Of a stretch of DNA of 64,000 nucleotides, positions 54,091 to 62,595 are shown piece after piece (the first letter of the stretch is position 1; each line of letters begins with the position of its first letter). This stretch comes from Mucilaginibacter roseus (GTDB taxonomy: Bacteria; Bacteroidota; Bacteroidia; Sphingobacteriales; Sphingobacteriaceae), in contig NZ_JAJPWV010000004.1 of assembly GCF_021215455.1 (NCBI RefSeq), positions 372,001-436,000 of the forward strand, read 5' to 3'. Both the position numbers and the translations under genes were made by a program. The notes beneath the pieces are model-generated. The model was given only the letters and a program-made list of their open reading frames with translations. It did not search any database and was not told the DNA's origin.

Positions 54091-55233
54091 ATGGAAAAGA
54101 TACAAATCGAAAAATTTTTATCCGGTAATTCAGAAAAAGGAATGGCATATAAATACTTTCTTCCTCATAAAATCAATTTTCAATGGCAGTGGTCGGATGC
54201 ATCTTTAAATACATTATTGGAGAAAGCCTCTATTAAATTAGGCGAATTAAATTCATTTGCCAAGCTAGTTCCCAATATCGATTTGTTTATTCATCTGCAT
54301 GTAACAAAAGAAGCAGTAGTTTCAAGTCGAATAGAAGGTACTCAAACAAACATGGACGAAGCGCTACTACCTATCGAGGAAATCAGTCCTGAAAAAAGGA
54401 ATGACTGGGTGGAAGTTAATAATTATACGCAAGCACTAAATAATGCTATAAAAGAATTAAAAGAGCTACCATTGTCTTCAAGACTACTTAAAAAAACACA
54501 TAATATCTTATTGCAAGGAGTAAGAGGTGAACACAAAATGCCGGGAGAGTTTCGGAGAAGTCAAAATTGGATTGGAGGAAATTCACTTGCTGACGCTGCA
54601 TTCATTCCACCAGCGCACAATTACGTCGATGAACTAATGGGAGATTTAGAAAATTTTCTCCACAATAAAGATATAGATGTCCCCGCCCTGATACGGGTAG
54701 CGATAGCTCACTACCAATTTGAAACAATACATCCATTTTTGGATGGTAACGGTCGTATCGGTCGTTTATTGATCCCTTTGTACTTAGTGAGTGAAAAGAT
54801 TTTGGAAAAGCCGTTGTTATATCTTTCAATGTTTTTTGAAAAAAATAAAGGACTTTATTACGATAATTTAACCAGGGTTCGAGAAAAAAATGACCTTTTG
54901 CATTGGTTAAAATACTTTTTAGTCGGTATAGCTCAAACTTCAGAGTTAGCCGTTCAAACCTTATCTCAAATACTTCAAATTAAGGAACGTCGTGAAGCTC
55001 TAATTAAAAGCAGTTGGGGAAGGCGTAGCGCCAGTGGGTTAATTTTACTGGAGTATTTATTTCAAGAACCTGTAATTCGAGTAAAAGCTGTAGAGCAAGT
55101 TTGTGGTTTAAGCACCAAGGCCGCAAATGATTTGGTAAGTAGTTTTATTGACAGCGGTATCTTGGTAGAAGTTAGTGGTCAAACCCGTTATAGGGTATTC
55201 GTATTTCAGGAATACTTAGAGATGTTCAGGTAA
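54091..55233 (+). CDS. Fic family AMP-transferase, class II, with C-terminal winged helix
   Basis: The 380-residue protein has an N-terminal inhibitory motif SSRIEG (78-83), the Fic active site HPFLDGNGRIGR (214-225) and a C-terminal winged-helix domain (about 310-375: LILLEYLFQEPVIRVKAVEQVCG). By family, it adds AMP to a protein hydroxyl and holds itself in check through the intramolecular Glu. No separate antitoxin gene is seen. The region is AT-rich relative to the chromosome, consistent with transfer. Confidence 0.9.
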   Translation: MEKIQIEKFLSGNSEKGMAYKYFLPHKINFQWQWSDASLNTLLEKASIKLGELNSFAKLVPNIDLFIHLHVTKEAVVSSRIEGTQTNMDEALLPIEEISPEKRNDWVEVNNYTQALNNAIKELKELPLSSRLLKKTHNILLQGVRGEHKMPGEFRRSQNWIGGNSLADAAFIPPAHNYVDELMGDLENFLHNKDIDVPALIRVAIAHYQFETIHPFLDGNGRIGRLLIPLYLVSEKILEKPLLYLSMFFEKNKGLYYDNLTRVREKNDLLHWLKYFLVGIAQTSELAVQTLSQILQIKERREALIKSSWGRRSASGLILLEYLFQEPVIRVKAVEQVCGLSTKAANDLVSSFIDSGILVEVSGQTRYRVFVFQEYLEMFR

Positions 55234-55258
55234 TAATATATCCTTTATTGACTATTAA

Positions 55259-55307
55259 TAGCAGCAAGCGAGGCGGCCTGAGAAACTCGTGCCGCCTGCC
55301 GCTGCTA
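55259..55307. terminator. GC-rich hairpin between convergent genes
   Basis: TAGCAGC/GCTGCTA outside and AGGCGGC/GCCGCCT inside, with a 13-base loop. Unusually GC-rich in this AT-rich island and with no T-run. It may terminate both genes or be a recombination or structure element. Confidence 0.5.
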
Positions 55308-55318
55308 CTTGGCGGTGC

Positions 55319-56786
55319 TTAGGGAGCGGTTTTTTCTTTAATGAATTGCAGATATACTTGCTCAATCTTATCTATCAGCATTTCAACTTTATCTTTTAAC
55401 AGCTTTACTGACTCTTCATCAGGCTTGAACTCATTTTTATATCTGGTTTCGGAATATCCTGATTGCAACAGATTGAATAGGTGCACACCTTCAGTGGTGT
55501 TGAGTTGCAGGGATTTTTTGATCTCTTCCGTAAATAGCAAATGTCATCTTGATCATCTTCGAAAGGTTATGGACGGTTATGCGATAGCCCAATACAGCGC
55601 GAATAATCCCTATCAAACTACTCTCGGTAGCCTGATGTAATGAGAAAAGCGCCAATGTATAATTGTTGTCCTCAATATACCTCACCACACCTTTCATGAA
55701 CTCCTTGCCTTGTATGCCCCATCGGTTCCAATCTTTTTCAGCTTTGTCTAACCAAATTTGATCATCAATAGCATGTGCGCTTAACGATTCCGCCTCGGAA
55801 GCCTTGTACAGATTAATACTTTTGTAAAGCGTATTATGCCAAAAACGCTTTTCCGTTTTTAATCCCTCTGTAGCGGTAGCCATCTTATGAACCATAGCGA
55901 ATAATGTTCCCAGGAAGCGGCAGTTATCTTCAATCTTATTAGCAGCTTCATGTTCGGCTACCTTTTCGCTGTCATTGATTAATATTAACAAATAATAAAT
56001 GGAAGGCTTGCTACTTTTTCCAATAAGGTAGATCATACTCACGCCAGGTATCCGCTCAACGATGAGGTTCTTTATTTTTTCGACGATAGACTGTTGTTTA
56101 TTGGATAATTGTGGGTCTATTTCTCTCAACGCTATGGTAGACTCTCTATCAATCGCTTCCTTAGGTTGATTACTTTCTTTGCCTCGTCCCCAAGACTTAT
56201 GGGTAATCGTTTCATTCGTTTCGCGCTGGTGGATCAGCCACGCAGCAGAATAAAGCTTTCGAATATTGTCATACACTTCTATGATCTCACCTGCCATCAT
56301 CGTCTCGTCAGCGGCGTTGTTATACAGGGCAGTATGCAGCCATTCGTGCAAATAATCGCGGTATTCCTGCGGACTGATCTTTTTAAAGCATTTCTGTATG
56401 GCCTTGTATGGGTTGGCCAGCTCCTTTACTGATAAGTTCTTTGGAAAATAAATCCAGTCGCTTTTCTCTTGTGTGATTTGCTCCTCGATAATATCTTCCA
56501 GGCGCGGCCATCTATCCTTATTCTTTAACAGTAATAAGTGTAAAGCTTCTATTAGTTGTACGTTCTGATCGTAGATAAACAAAATGTGACCGGCGCCATG
56601 TTGGTCTTTATAATATTTATCAGTCAATACATAATAGCGCCATTCCTTCAAATCTTCACGGTGATCTTTAGGCCGGCCTGAGCTAAAGAAATTTATAACT
56701 ACCTTTAAAGGATTCATTACCTCGCTGAAGCGGAGATGTTTGGGATATTGCTCCCAGGGTGCGATGTTGCCAATATATGTGCCCAT
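55319..56786 (-). pseudogene. HEPN-domain protein with duplicated N-terminus, frameshifted
   Basis: The first frame (to 55491) of 431 codons contains two copies of a roughly 70-residue unit (LRFSEVMNPLKVV... and LSVKELANPYKAI..., each ending near Y-D-N/Q), a central nucleotidyltransferase-like stretch (VSMIYLIGKSSKPSIYYLLILI) and the start of a HEPN domain (LFSLHQATESSLIGIIRAVLG). It shifts near 55540 (an extra T in CATTTG); the other frame continues LFTEEIKKSLQLNTTEGVHLF to a stop at 55319, restoring a product of about 487 residues. HEPN domains often are RNases or inert partners; function here is unknown. Confidence 0.65.
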
Positions 56787-56938
56787 GATGTTTAAACTGC
56801 CATTGTTGACAGTAAGACAAAGGACAGCAGGCAGTTATTTCTAACCTATTCCTACCCTTTCTAACGAAGAATAATATCAGGATAAAGTATGCTTGTTAAA
56901 GCCAGGACAAACAGGTAATTTCAGATTTCAATTTTTCA

Positions 56939-56946
56939 TACATTTG
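56939..56946 (+). promoter_or_regulatory. -7 promoter box for the HTH gene
   Basis: TACATTTG, giving a transcript start near 56951. Confidence 0.5.
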
Positions 56947-57014
56947 CTTAAATAACCGTTTTTATCAAGAGCACAACTACCGATACACCAAAAAACATTC
57001 ATCAGGGCCGCAAT

Positions 57015-57368
57015 GTGAAATGCTTTCGTGAGATGCTTGGCCTGAAGCAAGAAGCACTTGCTTTGGCGTTAGGTGATGATTGGAGCCAAAAACGGGTTTC
57101 GTTAATGGAAGGAAAAGAGGTTATTGAGGAAGACATTCTTGCTCAGGTTGCAACTATATTAAAAGTTCCTGTTGAAGCAATTAAGAACTTGGATGAAGAC
57201 AAGGCTGTACAAATTATAGCTAACACATTCAACGATGAGGCTGTTGCGTATGCTCAATATTATAAATGCAATATCAATCCAATGGAGAAATGGATTGAGT
57301 CTTTAGAAGAAATTAAGCAGTTGCACGAGGAAATAAAAAAGCTCTATGAGAGGTTGTTGGCAAAGTGA
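57015..57368 (+). CDS. Small XRE-like helix-turn-helix regulator
   Basis: The first in-frame ordinary start is GTG at 57015, giving 117 residues: an N-terminal HTH-like region (FREMLGLKQEALALALGDDWSQKRVSLMEG) and a C-terminal coiled coil (about 90-115). The open frame continues upstream through residues I-H-Q-G-R-N-V that look like part of the domain, but no ATG occurs; the first possible codons are ATC (56964) or ATT (56997). Likely a regulator of the mobile element. Confidence 0.65.
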   Translation: MKCFREMLGLKQEALALALGDDWSQKRVSLMEGKEVIEEDILAQVATILKVPVEAIKNLDEDKAVQIIANTFNDEAVAYAQYYKCNINPMEKWIESLEEIKQLHEEIKKLYERLLAK

Positions 57369-57395
57369 TTAAAAAATTAAATGTAGTAGTTGAAT

Positions 57396-57659
57396 ATGAA
57401 AACCTCTGAAATTGAACTGCCGTATCGTGAAAGGATGTTCAGGTTTGTAAAAGACCCTGAACTTGCTCAACTTGAAAAAAAGTATGAACCCTATTTAGAC
57501 TTGCATGATCTTGAAGAAATTTCCAAGTTATATGACATTGTGCAGGCCGCGCCCAACGAGGCCATTACAGGTAGATTGATCTGGACAACACAACTTGACC
57601 TACCAATCGATTTAAAGAAAGATATCATAGCCATTTTCAGCAGGTATTTCGTAGAATAG
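57396..57659 (+). CDS. Hypothetical small island protein
   Basis: An 87-residue, acidic and helical protein starting MKTSEIELPYRERMFRF. Not recognised. It lies 27 bases after the HTH gene and 47 before the second integrase, probably in the same transcript. No membrane helix. Confidence 0.55.
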   Translation: MKTSEIELPYRERMFRFVKDPELAQLEKKYEPYLDLHDLEEISKLYDIVQAAPNEAITGRLIWTTQLDLPIDLKKDIIAIFSRYFVE

Positions 57660-57706
57660 CAATTAATAAGCAAAGCCTACTTTCACGTCATTAAATCTTT
57701 AATGTC

Positions 57707-58816
57707 ATGAAAGTAACCATCAGAAAAAAACCGCTAACCAAAGGCCGCCATCGCCTAGTACTTGATTATTATCCTCCAATAGTAAATCCAACTACAAACA
57801 AAAAGACAAGGCAGGAAAATCTAAAGCTTTTCGTTTATGATCAGCCATCATGCCCGGCTGAAAGAACTCATAATCGCAAGACGATTGAACTATCCAATAC
57901 GATATGCGCCACACGACAGCTGGATCTTCAAGCACAGCTTCATGGCCTCACACCTAACTTTAGAAAGCAGCAAAGCTTCGTCGCCTATTTCAGAAAACTT
58001 GCTGACCGTCAGCGCGGCATGAACCGCCATAATTGGGACAGCAGCGTGCGGTACTTTCAACTATTTGCTGAAAATGATATAACCTTCGCCGACCTTGATC
58101 ACGCACTTTGTGAAAATTTTAAATGGTTCTTGCGTGATGAGCCTAAACTTCGGGAATCAAGACGCGGTATCGGACATAACAGCGCCCTCAGCTATTTCAA
58201 TAAATTCCGGACAGTCCTCAAACAAGCTTGGCGGGAAAAGCTGATCAGTGAAGATTTGCATGACCTATGTCCCGGCTTAAAGGAAATTGAAGCCGAGATA
58301 GAATTTCTAACTATGCATGAATTGCAGCAGCTTCTGCGTACTCCGATAGATAATGAACTTTATAAACGTACAGTACTGCTTGGCATATTGACGGGCCTTA
58401 GATTTTGTGACATCCAAAACCTTACCTGGGACCAGGTAAGAGGCGAACTTGATAATTACTATCTGCAATTCCGGCAGCGTAAAACATATAAGCCTCAGCA
58501 TATATACATCTCGAACCAGGCGTTTGATTTATTGGGAGAACGAATGAATCCCGATGTTTTGGTCTACCCTAAGCTTAATTACAACACAGCCAGGGATTTT
58601 TTAAAAGAATGGCCGCGTCTGGCAGGCATAAATAAGCATCTTACCTTTAGCTGCTTACGGCATACCTATGCCACTTTACAACTTGACCTTGGCACCGATA
58701 TCTATACCATATCAAAGTTATTAGGCCATCGGCATTTAAAAACAACGCAACGCTATACACGCGTAATGGATAAGGCAAAGAAGGACGCATCAAACCGCAT
58801 TGTACTTGACTTGTAA
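57707..58816 (+). CDS. Second tyrosine recombinase / integrase
   Basis: The 369-residue integrase has TGLRFCD (first catalytic Arg present), FSCLRHTYAT (Arg-His) and LLGHRHLKTTQRYTRVMD with the nucleophile Tyr. It is more like Bacteroidota mobilizable-element integrases than the first one and has the full Arg set apart from a Ser where the box II His is usual. Its presence beside a mobilization module suggests a second element nested in or joined to the first. Confidence 0.87.
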   Translation: MKVTIRKKPLTKGRHRLVLDYYPPIVNPTTNKKTRQENLKLFVYDQPSCPAERTHNRKTIELSNTICATRQLDLQAQLHGLTPNFRKQQSFVAYFRKLADRQRGMNRHNWDSSVRYFQLFAENDITFADLDHALCENFKWFLRDEPKLRESRRGIGHNSALSYFNKFRTVLKQAWREKLISEDLHDLCPGLKEIEAEIEFLTMHELQQLLRTPIDNELYKRTVLLGILTGLRFCDIQNLTWDQVRGELDNYYLQFRQRKTYKPQHIYISNQAFDLLGERMNPDVLVYPKLNYNTARDFLKEWPRLAGINKHLTFSCLRHTYATLQLDLGTDIYTISKLLGHRHLKTTQRYTRVMDKAKKDASNRIVLDL

Positions 58817-59149
58817 ATATGGTGCTATTGGGAATCGTCTGTCTAATGCCGTTTGCTGCACACTCGAGGTCATTGCACCGCTTAAACAACCGGAGCCGGA
58901 AGCAGGGAAATTGTTAAGGGCAACGGCGATAGCCGTTGTTTATGTATCCTTGACGATTTCCCTGCGCGGGTATCTTTGTGGCGGCGGTGCGGTGACCGTA
59001 TGCTTATTATATGTGTGTTGGAAAGCAGGCGTGTATGAGGAACGAATACTTGCCTGTGTGCGGCGGCAAGGCTGGCTGCGGAATTGAGCCCGGCGCGAAG
59101 CGCGTGGTGCAATGAAGCGACCTGCCGCAGCCGCATGGTGTAAAATGTA
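58817..59149. other. Gene-free 333-base stretch with hairpin and promoter-like signal
   Basis: No convincing gene. A hairpin CAACGGC/GCCGTTG with GATA loop (58921-58938) lies past the integrase. A TTG (58950-58952) and TATCTTTG (58971-58978), 18 bases apart, form a consensus promoter reading right, antisense to the DUF5712 gene. The rest is GC-rich relative to the island, and open frames here look like chance. Confidence 0.4.
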
Positions 59150-60084
59150 TCACATAGAATATCCTTGGCTTTGATCATTATCATAACCGTAGCCACGGCC
59201 TCTTTTTCTTTTTCGCTGGCTGCTGTCATCCTGCACGGGTGCACCGCCTATAGATTGCCCCCCTCTCAACAAGGTATCGATCAGACTGTCACCATGGCTG
59301 TGGCCCTGCCCAACAACAACCTTGTTAGCCTGCTGAACGCGGTGCAGTTCTTTGACTTCTTCTTTCTGCTCATAAGTGCCATGCTTTAGCGTATTAGCGT
59401 ACTTAAAAGATTCTTTGACCTCCCGGTCATAATTAAATACCTGGTCAAATAAAGCTTCGGATAGCTGCTTAAATGCAACTCGGTCAAATTGCCCGACCTT
59501 TTTACTATGGGCAGCATTTTTCCTTTGGAATTATTGAGCGGGCTCAGCTTGATGCTGTTACTCGCATCCTTACGACTAACAATGATCTGAACGTGCATTT
59601 GTTCTCCAGGCTTAATGCCTCCTTTGATTGCTTTGCCTTTTCTTACCTCCAGGTCTTTATAAGTATAGTAGCGGTTCTCCTCCAACTTGCCGTAATAAAC
59701 CAGGTCTTTGTTGCCATCGATACCATTACGCTTAAAGTTCCTGGCATAAGCGTCCATAACCAAATTAGCATAATTTTTTAGGTAGATTTTTGCGCCTTCT
59801 GTTCCATATCGTTCTTTCAGATATAACAATTCCTTTTCGCTCGGACTGATATTGATTAGGAAGAACTTAGCATCGTCTTTGGAAAGCTTAGCCAGATTGT
59901 TGTCGATGCCTTGTCGGACCTCATAAGGCTGAATGTTATGCCGGTCATGGCTAAACCAATATTCCAGCTGATGATACTGATCCAGCTTTTCAGCCAGCCG
60001 GTTCTCTTTTTCTAGATAGGCGACCAATTGGCTGCTGCTGCCCTTGTTATTACCCGTCTCGCTCTTGGTGATGTTGATATGCAT
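59150..60084 (-). pseudogene. DUF5712-type mobilization (relaxase-like) protein, frameshifted
   Basis: The first frame (60084 to 59386) starts MHINITKSETGNNKGSSSQL and has the relaxase-like MHVQIIVSRKDA (about 180), then breaks at a run of five A (59517-59521 on the plus strand as T). With one more A the frame continues AAHSKKVGQFDRVAFKQLSEA to QDDSSQRKRKRGRG and a stop at 59150, giving the usual length of about 311 residues. The shift is at a homopolymer, so it may be an error or slippage. It would nick or bind the transfer origin. Confidence 0.75.
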
Positions 60085-60123
60085 ACTCGTTACGTTTAAA
60101 TCTGTTGCTTCTTATGGTATCAT

Positions 60124-60681
60124 CTACAAGTTATTTACCTGTTCCCGAGTAAAGCGCATCAATTCATCCTTATCGGCTTGCTTACTGAGCATGGTCATCT
60201 TTTCGCGCGCAGTCATGTAATGTTCCAGGATACCGCTGAAACGTTTCTTTAATTTGTTCTTATCAAGCTGCGCGGTATCCAGCTTACTCAGGTAATCAAC
60301 AACTTTACCAATGGCTATCACCTGACCATCGTAAGATTCCTTTTGCTGTTTATTATGAGCAATAATCTGTTTGTTGAAATATTCAACGATCTGCCGTTGC
60401 GATGCGCCCAACCTTTCACCCTCTTTCTTGATTGGTATCAATAAGTCTTGTTCCTGCGTTTTAATAAATGCCACGATATTATCGGTCTTACGATTGATCG
60501 CATTCTTCAGCAGATCATCGTTCAGGTCTCTTGGATCTTTCTTGGTCTTATAAAAATAATCAACCATGTAGGTAAATAAATCTAGCTTTGACAAGCCGCA
60601 TTTATTAGCGACTGCTTGCAGCTTACTATCCGTTTTCTCCGAGAAACGTATCGTCTTGTTATTTTCAATAGTCGCCATCAT
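60124..60681 (-). CDS. BfmA/BtgA family mobilization protein
   Basis: A 185-residue protein resembling BfmA/BtgA of mobilizable Bacteroides elements, with the DNA-binding start MATIENNKTIRFSEKTDSKLQAVA (ribbon-helix-helix-like) and a long helical C-terminus. It probably binds the nearby transfer origin and recruits the DUF5712 protein. The second Met (60678) is an equal start. Confidence 0.75.
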   Translation of the reverse strand: MMATIENNKTIRFSEKTDSKLQAVANKCGLSKLDLFTYMVDYFYKTKKDPRDLNDDLLKNAINRKTDNIVAFIKTQEQDLLIPIKKEGERLGASQRQIVEYFNKQIIAHNKQQKESYDGQVIAIGKVVDYLSKLDTAQLDKNKLKKRFSGILEHYMTAREKMTMLSKQADKDELMRFTREQVNNL

Positions 60682-60707
60682 TCACACATTTTTCATCGTA
60701 CGGTATA

Positions 60708-60776
60708 CCAACAGGTATACTGATTTCTTTTCTATTGCATAAAGCGGGGGGCAAAGTATACCATCGGTATACTAAA
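60708..60776. repeat. GTATAC-type inverted repeats in the oriT region
   Basis: GGTATACC-N-AGGTATAC (60712-60730) and AGTATACC-N-CGGTATACT (60756-60773) are two related dyads about 25 bases apart. They may be binding sites for the BfmA-like protein. Confidence 0.45.
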
Positions 60777-60796
60777 AACCGTCTCGGCCCCGCAGG

Positions 60797-60834
60797 GCGA
60801 GCGGAAAAGTCGGGCTTGCCCGACTTCCGCTCGC
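60797..60834. other. Candidate origin of transfer (oriT)
   Basis: A strong inverted repeat: GCGAGCGG-AA-AAGTCGGG, loop CTTG, then CCCGACTT-CCGCTCGC, a 16-bp stem with a two-base bulge, directly upstream of the mobilization genes and after the GTATAC dyads. The placement fits an oriT; the nick site cannot be read from sequence. Confidence 0.5.
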
Positions 60835-60915
60835 TCCCCCCGCTTTCGCGTAAGGACATGGGATATCCCGATAAGTAGATCCATAGCTCAGTCGATATAG
60901 AGATACCTCTTTTCA

Positions 60916-61239
60916 TCATGATCTTAAGATCTGCCAGTCAGCAGGCCAGTACACCTGGCTGCCCAGCTTCGGGTGGTAAGACGGTTGGTAGCTGATATAG
61001 CCATAAGCATCCAGTTCCCTGATACACTTATGGTAAGTCGCTATCGATACAATTTTACTGTAAGCCATCAGGGTCTTGCGGGTGATAGCAAATGGACTGA
61101 CAAAACCGCTCCGCTGCCAGTGGACGAAGAGCCCCGTAAACAGGCTAACATGCGTTGCATTCAGCCGCTCGTCATTACTCATACACCGTAGTAATCTGGC
61201 ATACCCGGCAAGTGCCGGTGTTGAAATAGCGGCACTCAT
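60916..61239 (-). CDS. Hypothetical mobilizable-element protein
   Basis: A 107-residue protein with a winged-helix-like core (LMAYSKIVSIATYHKCIRELDAYGYISY). Similar small proteins stand between the excisionase-like gene and the mob genes in Bacteroidota elements. It overlaps the excisionase-like gene by four bases (ATGA), so the two are coupled. Possibly a replication or regulatory factor; not certain. Confidence 0.65.
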   Translation of the reverse strand: MSAAISTPALAGYARLLRCMSNDERLNATHVSLFTGLFVHWQRSGFVSPFAITRKTLMAYSKIVSIATYHKCIRELDAYGYISYQPSYHPKLGSQVYWPADWQILRS

Positions 61240-61502
61240 TTTACACCTCCTTCCAGCAACTTGTTGATGTCGTCCAGCTTGTAATAAATGATGCTACCGA
61301 TGCGTGTAAAGCTGAGCGTGCCGTTAATGCGCAGGTTCTGTAAGGTGCCCGGCGATATCTTCAGTAGCTTCCTGACCTCGTTGCTTTTCAGCCATTTCTT
61401 AGATGCGCCCTGCCCATCAAGCTGCACAAGCTTTTTGATCTCAGTCAAAAGCCTGCTTTCAAACTCCCTTAAATCTTCCTTAGTGATGATCTCTAAATTC
61501 AT
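61236..61502 (-). CDS. Excisionase-like helix-turn-helix protein
   Basis: An 88-residue protein with an N-terminal helical part (about 1-33) and a MerR/Xis-type HTH (KWLKSNEVRKLLKISPGTLQNLRINGTLSFTRIGSIIYY, read in parts). Such proteins direct integrase toward excision. It lies upstream of the oriT-side genes on the same strand. Confidence 0.8.
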   Translation of the reverse strand: MNLEIITKEDLREFESRLLTEIKKLVQLDGQGASKKWLKSNEVRKLLKISPGTLQNLRINGTLSFTRIGSIIYYKLDDINKLLEGGVK

Positions 61503-61651
61503 GCTGCCCTCCGTGTTTTGGATTAATAATTAAACCGGTTCGCAGGAACGATCATTTGGATTCCCTTGAACGCAATGGTCCAAATGTCAAGGGCAAAAGG
61601 GCGAAATGAATGACCAATGGCGGCGTTTGGTCAGATCTGGAGGGTAAAACG

Positions 61652-62413
61652 CTATTTCTTGTCGTTAGGCACTATCTTGAAAAGCTTATCATCCTCGTCG
61701 ATATTGATATACTTGGCTGGTTTGTCGTCCTTATTAGCAGGAAAGTAATTATGTGCAGTATCAATAGAGATATCCTTGTCGCCGTGCTTGAAATACTTGG
61801 CTATCATTTTGTACCATGGGCTTTGACCCTGCGATCGCGCCAATTTATTACCGTTAGGTAGTTTCAAATCCTGTATTTGATGTACCACATCCATAAATGC
61901 AGCTATGCTGCCTTTGCTCAATACAATCTTCTCGCTGACATCATATTTAGTCGCTTCCTTCAATTGTACTTCCAGTATTTCGATCCTGGCATTTAACCGG
62001 TCGATCTCCCGATTTTTCTCGGCTACAACTGATTCAATTGGTTCAAGCTTATGCCAGCGGTCAATAGATTTCAGAAAGCTTAAGAATGCTTCCAGCTTCT
62101 TGACACTCGCCATGTGAGTAGGATAGCTGGATGAAAACGGGTCTTTCTTTTTATAGTGATCAATGCGGTTGATGACAATATCCGACGCATGGTTAAAATA
62201 CCGTTCTTCCTGGTCAGGAAGGTTTATTGAAAAGTAATCCAAGTGAAAGTAGTAATATGGGCCGTATTCTTCTTCTTCCAGGTCGTAAAGCTTTTTCAAA
62301 AAGAAATTATCAGCTAATTCCTTGTTTTGAATAATGGCATTGCCTATCTCATAGCGGTGAGGAGAGAAATCAAATGGGTTGCGGAATTTGAAGTAAAGGC
62401 TATTGTTAGGCAT
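61652..62413 (-). CDS. Hypothetical island protein with coiled coil
   Basis: A 253-residue protein with a coiled coil near 127-152 (VVAEKNREIDRLNARIEILE) and a C-terminal segment (DKDISIDTAHNYFPANK) seen in Bacteroidota mobile elements. It resembles proteins found near excisionase genes in conjugative elements; role unknown. It starts 181 bases from the helicase gene and is divergent from it. Confidence 0.6.
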   Translation of the reverse strand: MPNNSLYFKFRNPFDFSPHRYEIGNAIIQNKELADNFFLKKLYDLEEEEYGPYYYFHLDYFSINLPDQEERYFNHASDIVINRIDHYKKKDPFSSSYPTHMASVKKLEAFLSFLKSIDRWHKLEPIESVVAEKNREIDRLNARIEILEVQLKEATKYDVSEKIVLSKGSIAAFMDVVHQIQDLKLPNGNKLARSQGQSPWYKMIAKYFKHGDKDISIDTAHNYFPANKDDKPAKYINIDEDDKLFKIVPNDKK

Positions 62414-62595
62414 CGGAAAGATTTTATTTTAAATAACGCTTTAGTTATTAATTGTTTTGATGGTCTAAAAATCGATACGTTACTTGTTGCGTTCAAACAA
62501 ATTATACGTCGTCCTCCGAAATATAAAGTGAAGCACAATATAATATATCTTCAAAAAACATATTTTTATAACTTTTAAGACACTCGACCCTTATC

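Noticed and set aside
58882..59244. Open frame of 120 codons on the minus strand
   Set aside because: Low-complexity composition and overlap with the restored 3' end of the DUF5712 gene; no start signal.
60665..60919. Open frame of 84 codons over the oriT region
   Set aside because: It crosses the inverted repeats and dyads, has no family resemblance, and overlaps the BfmA-like start.
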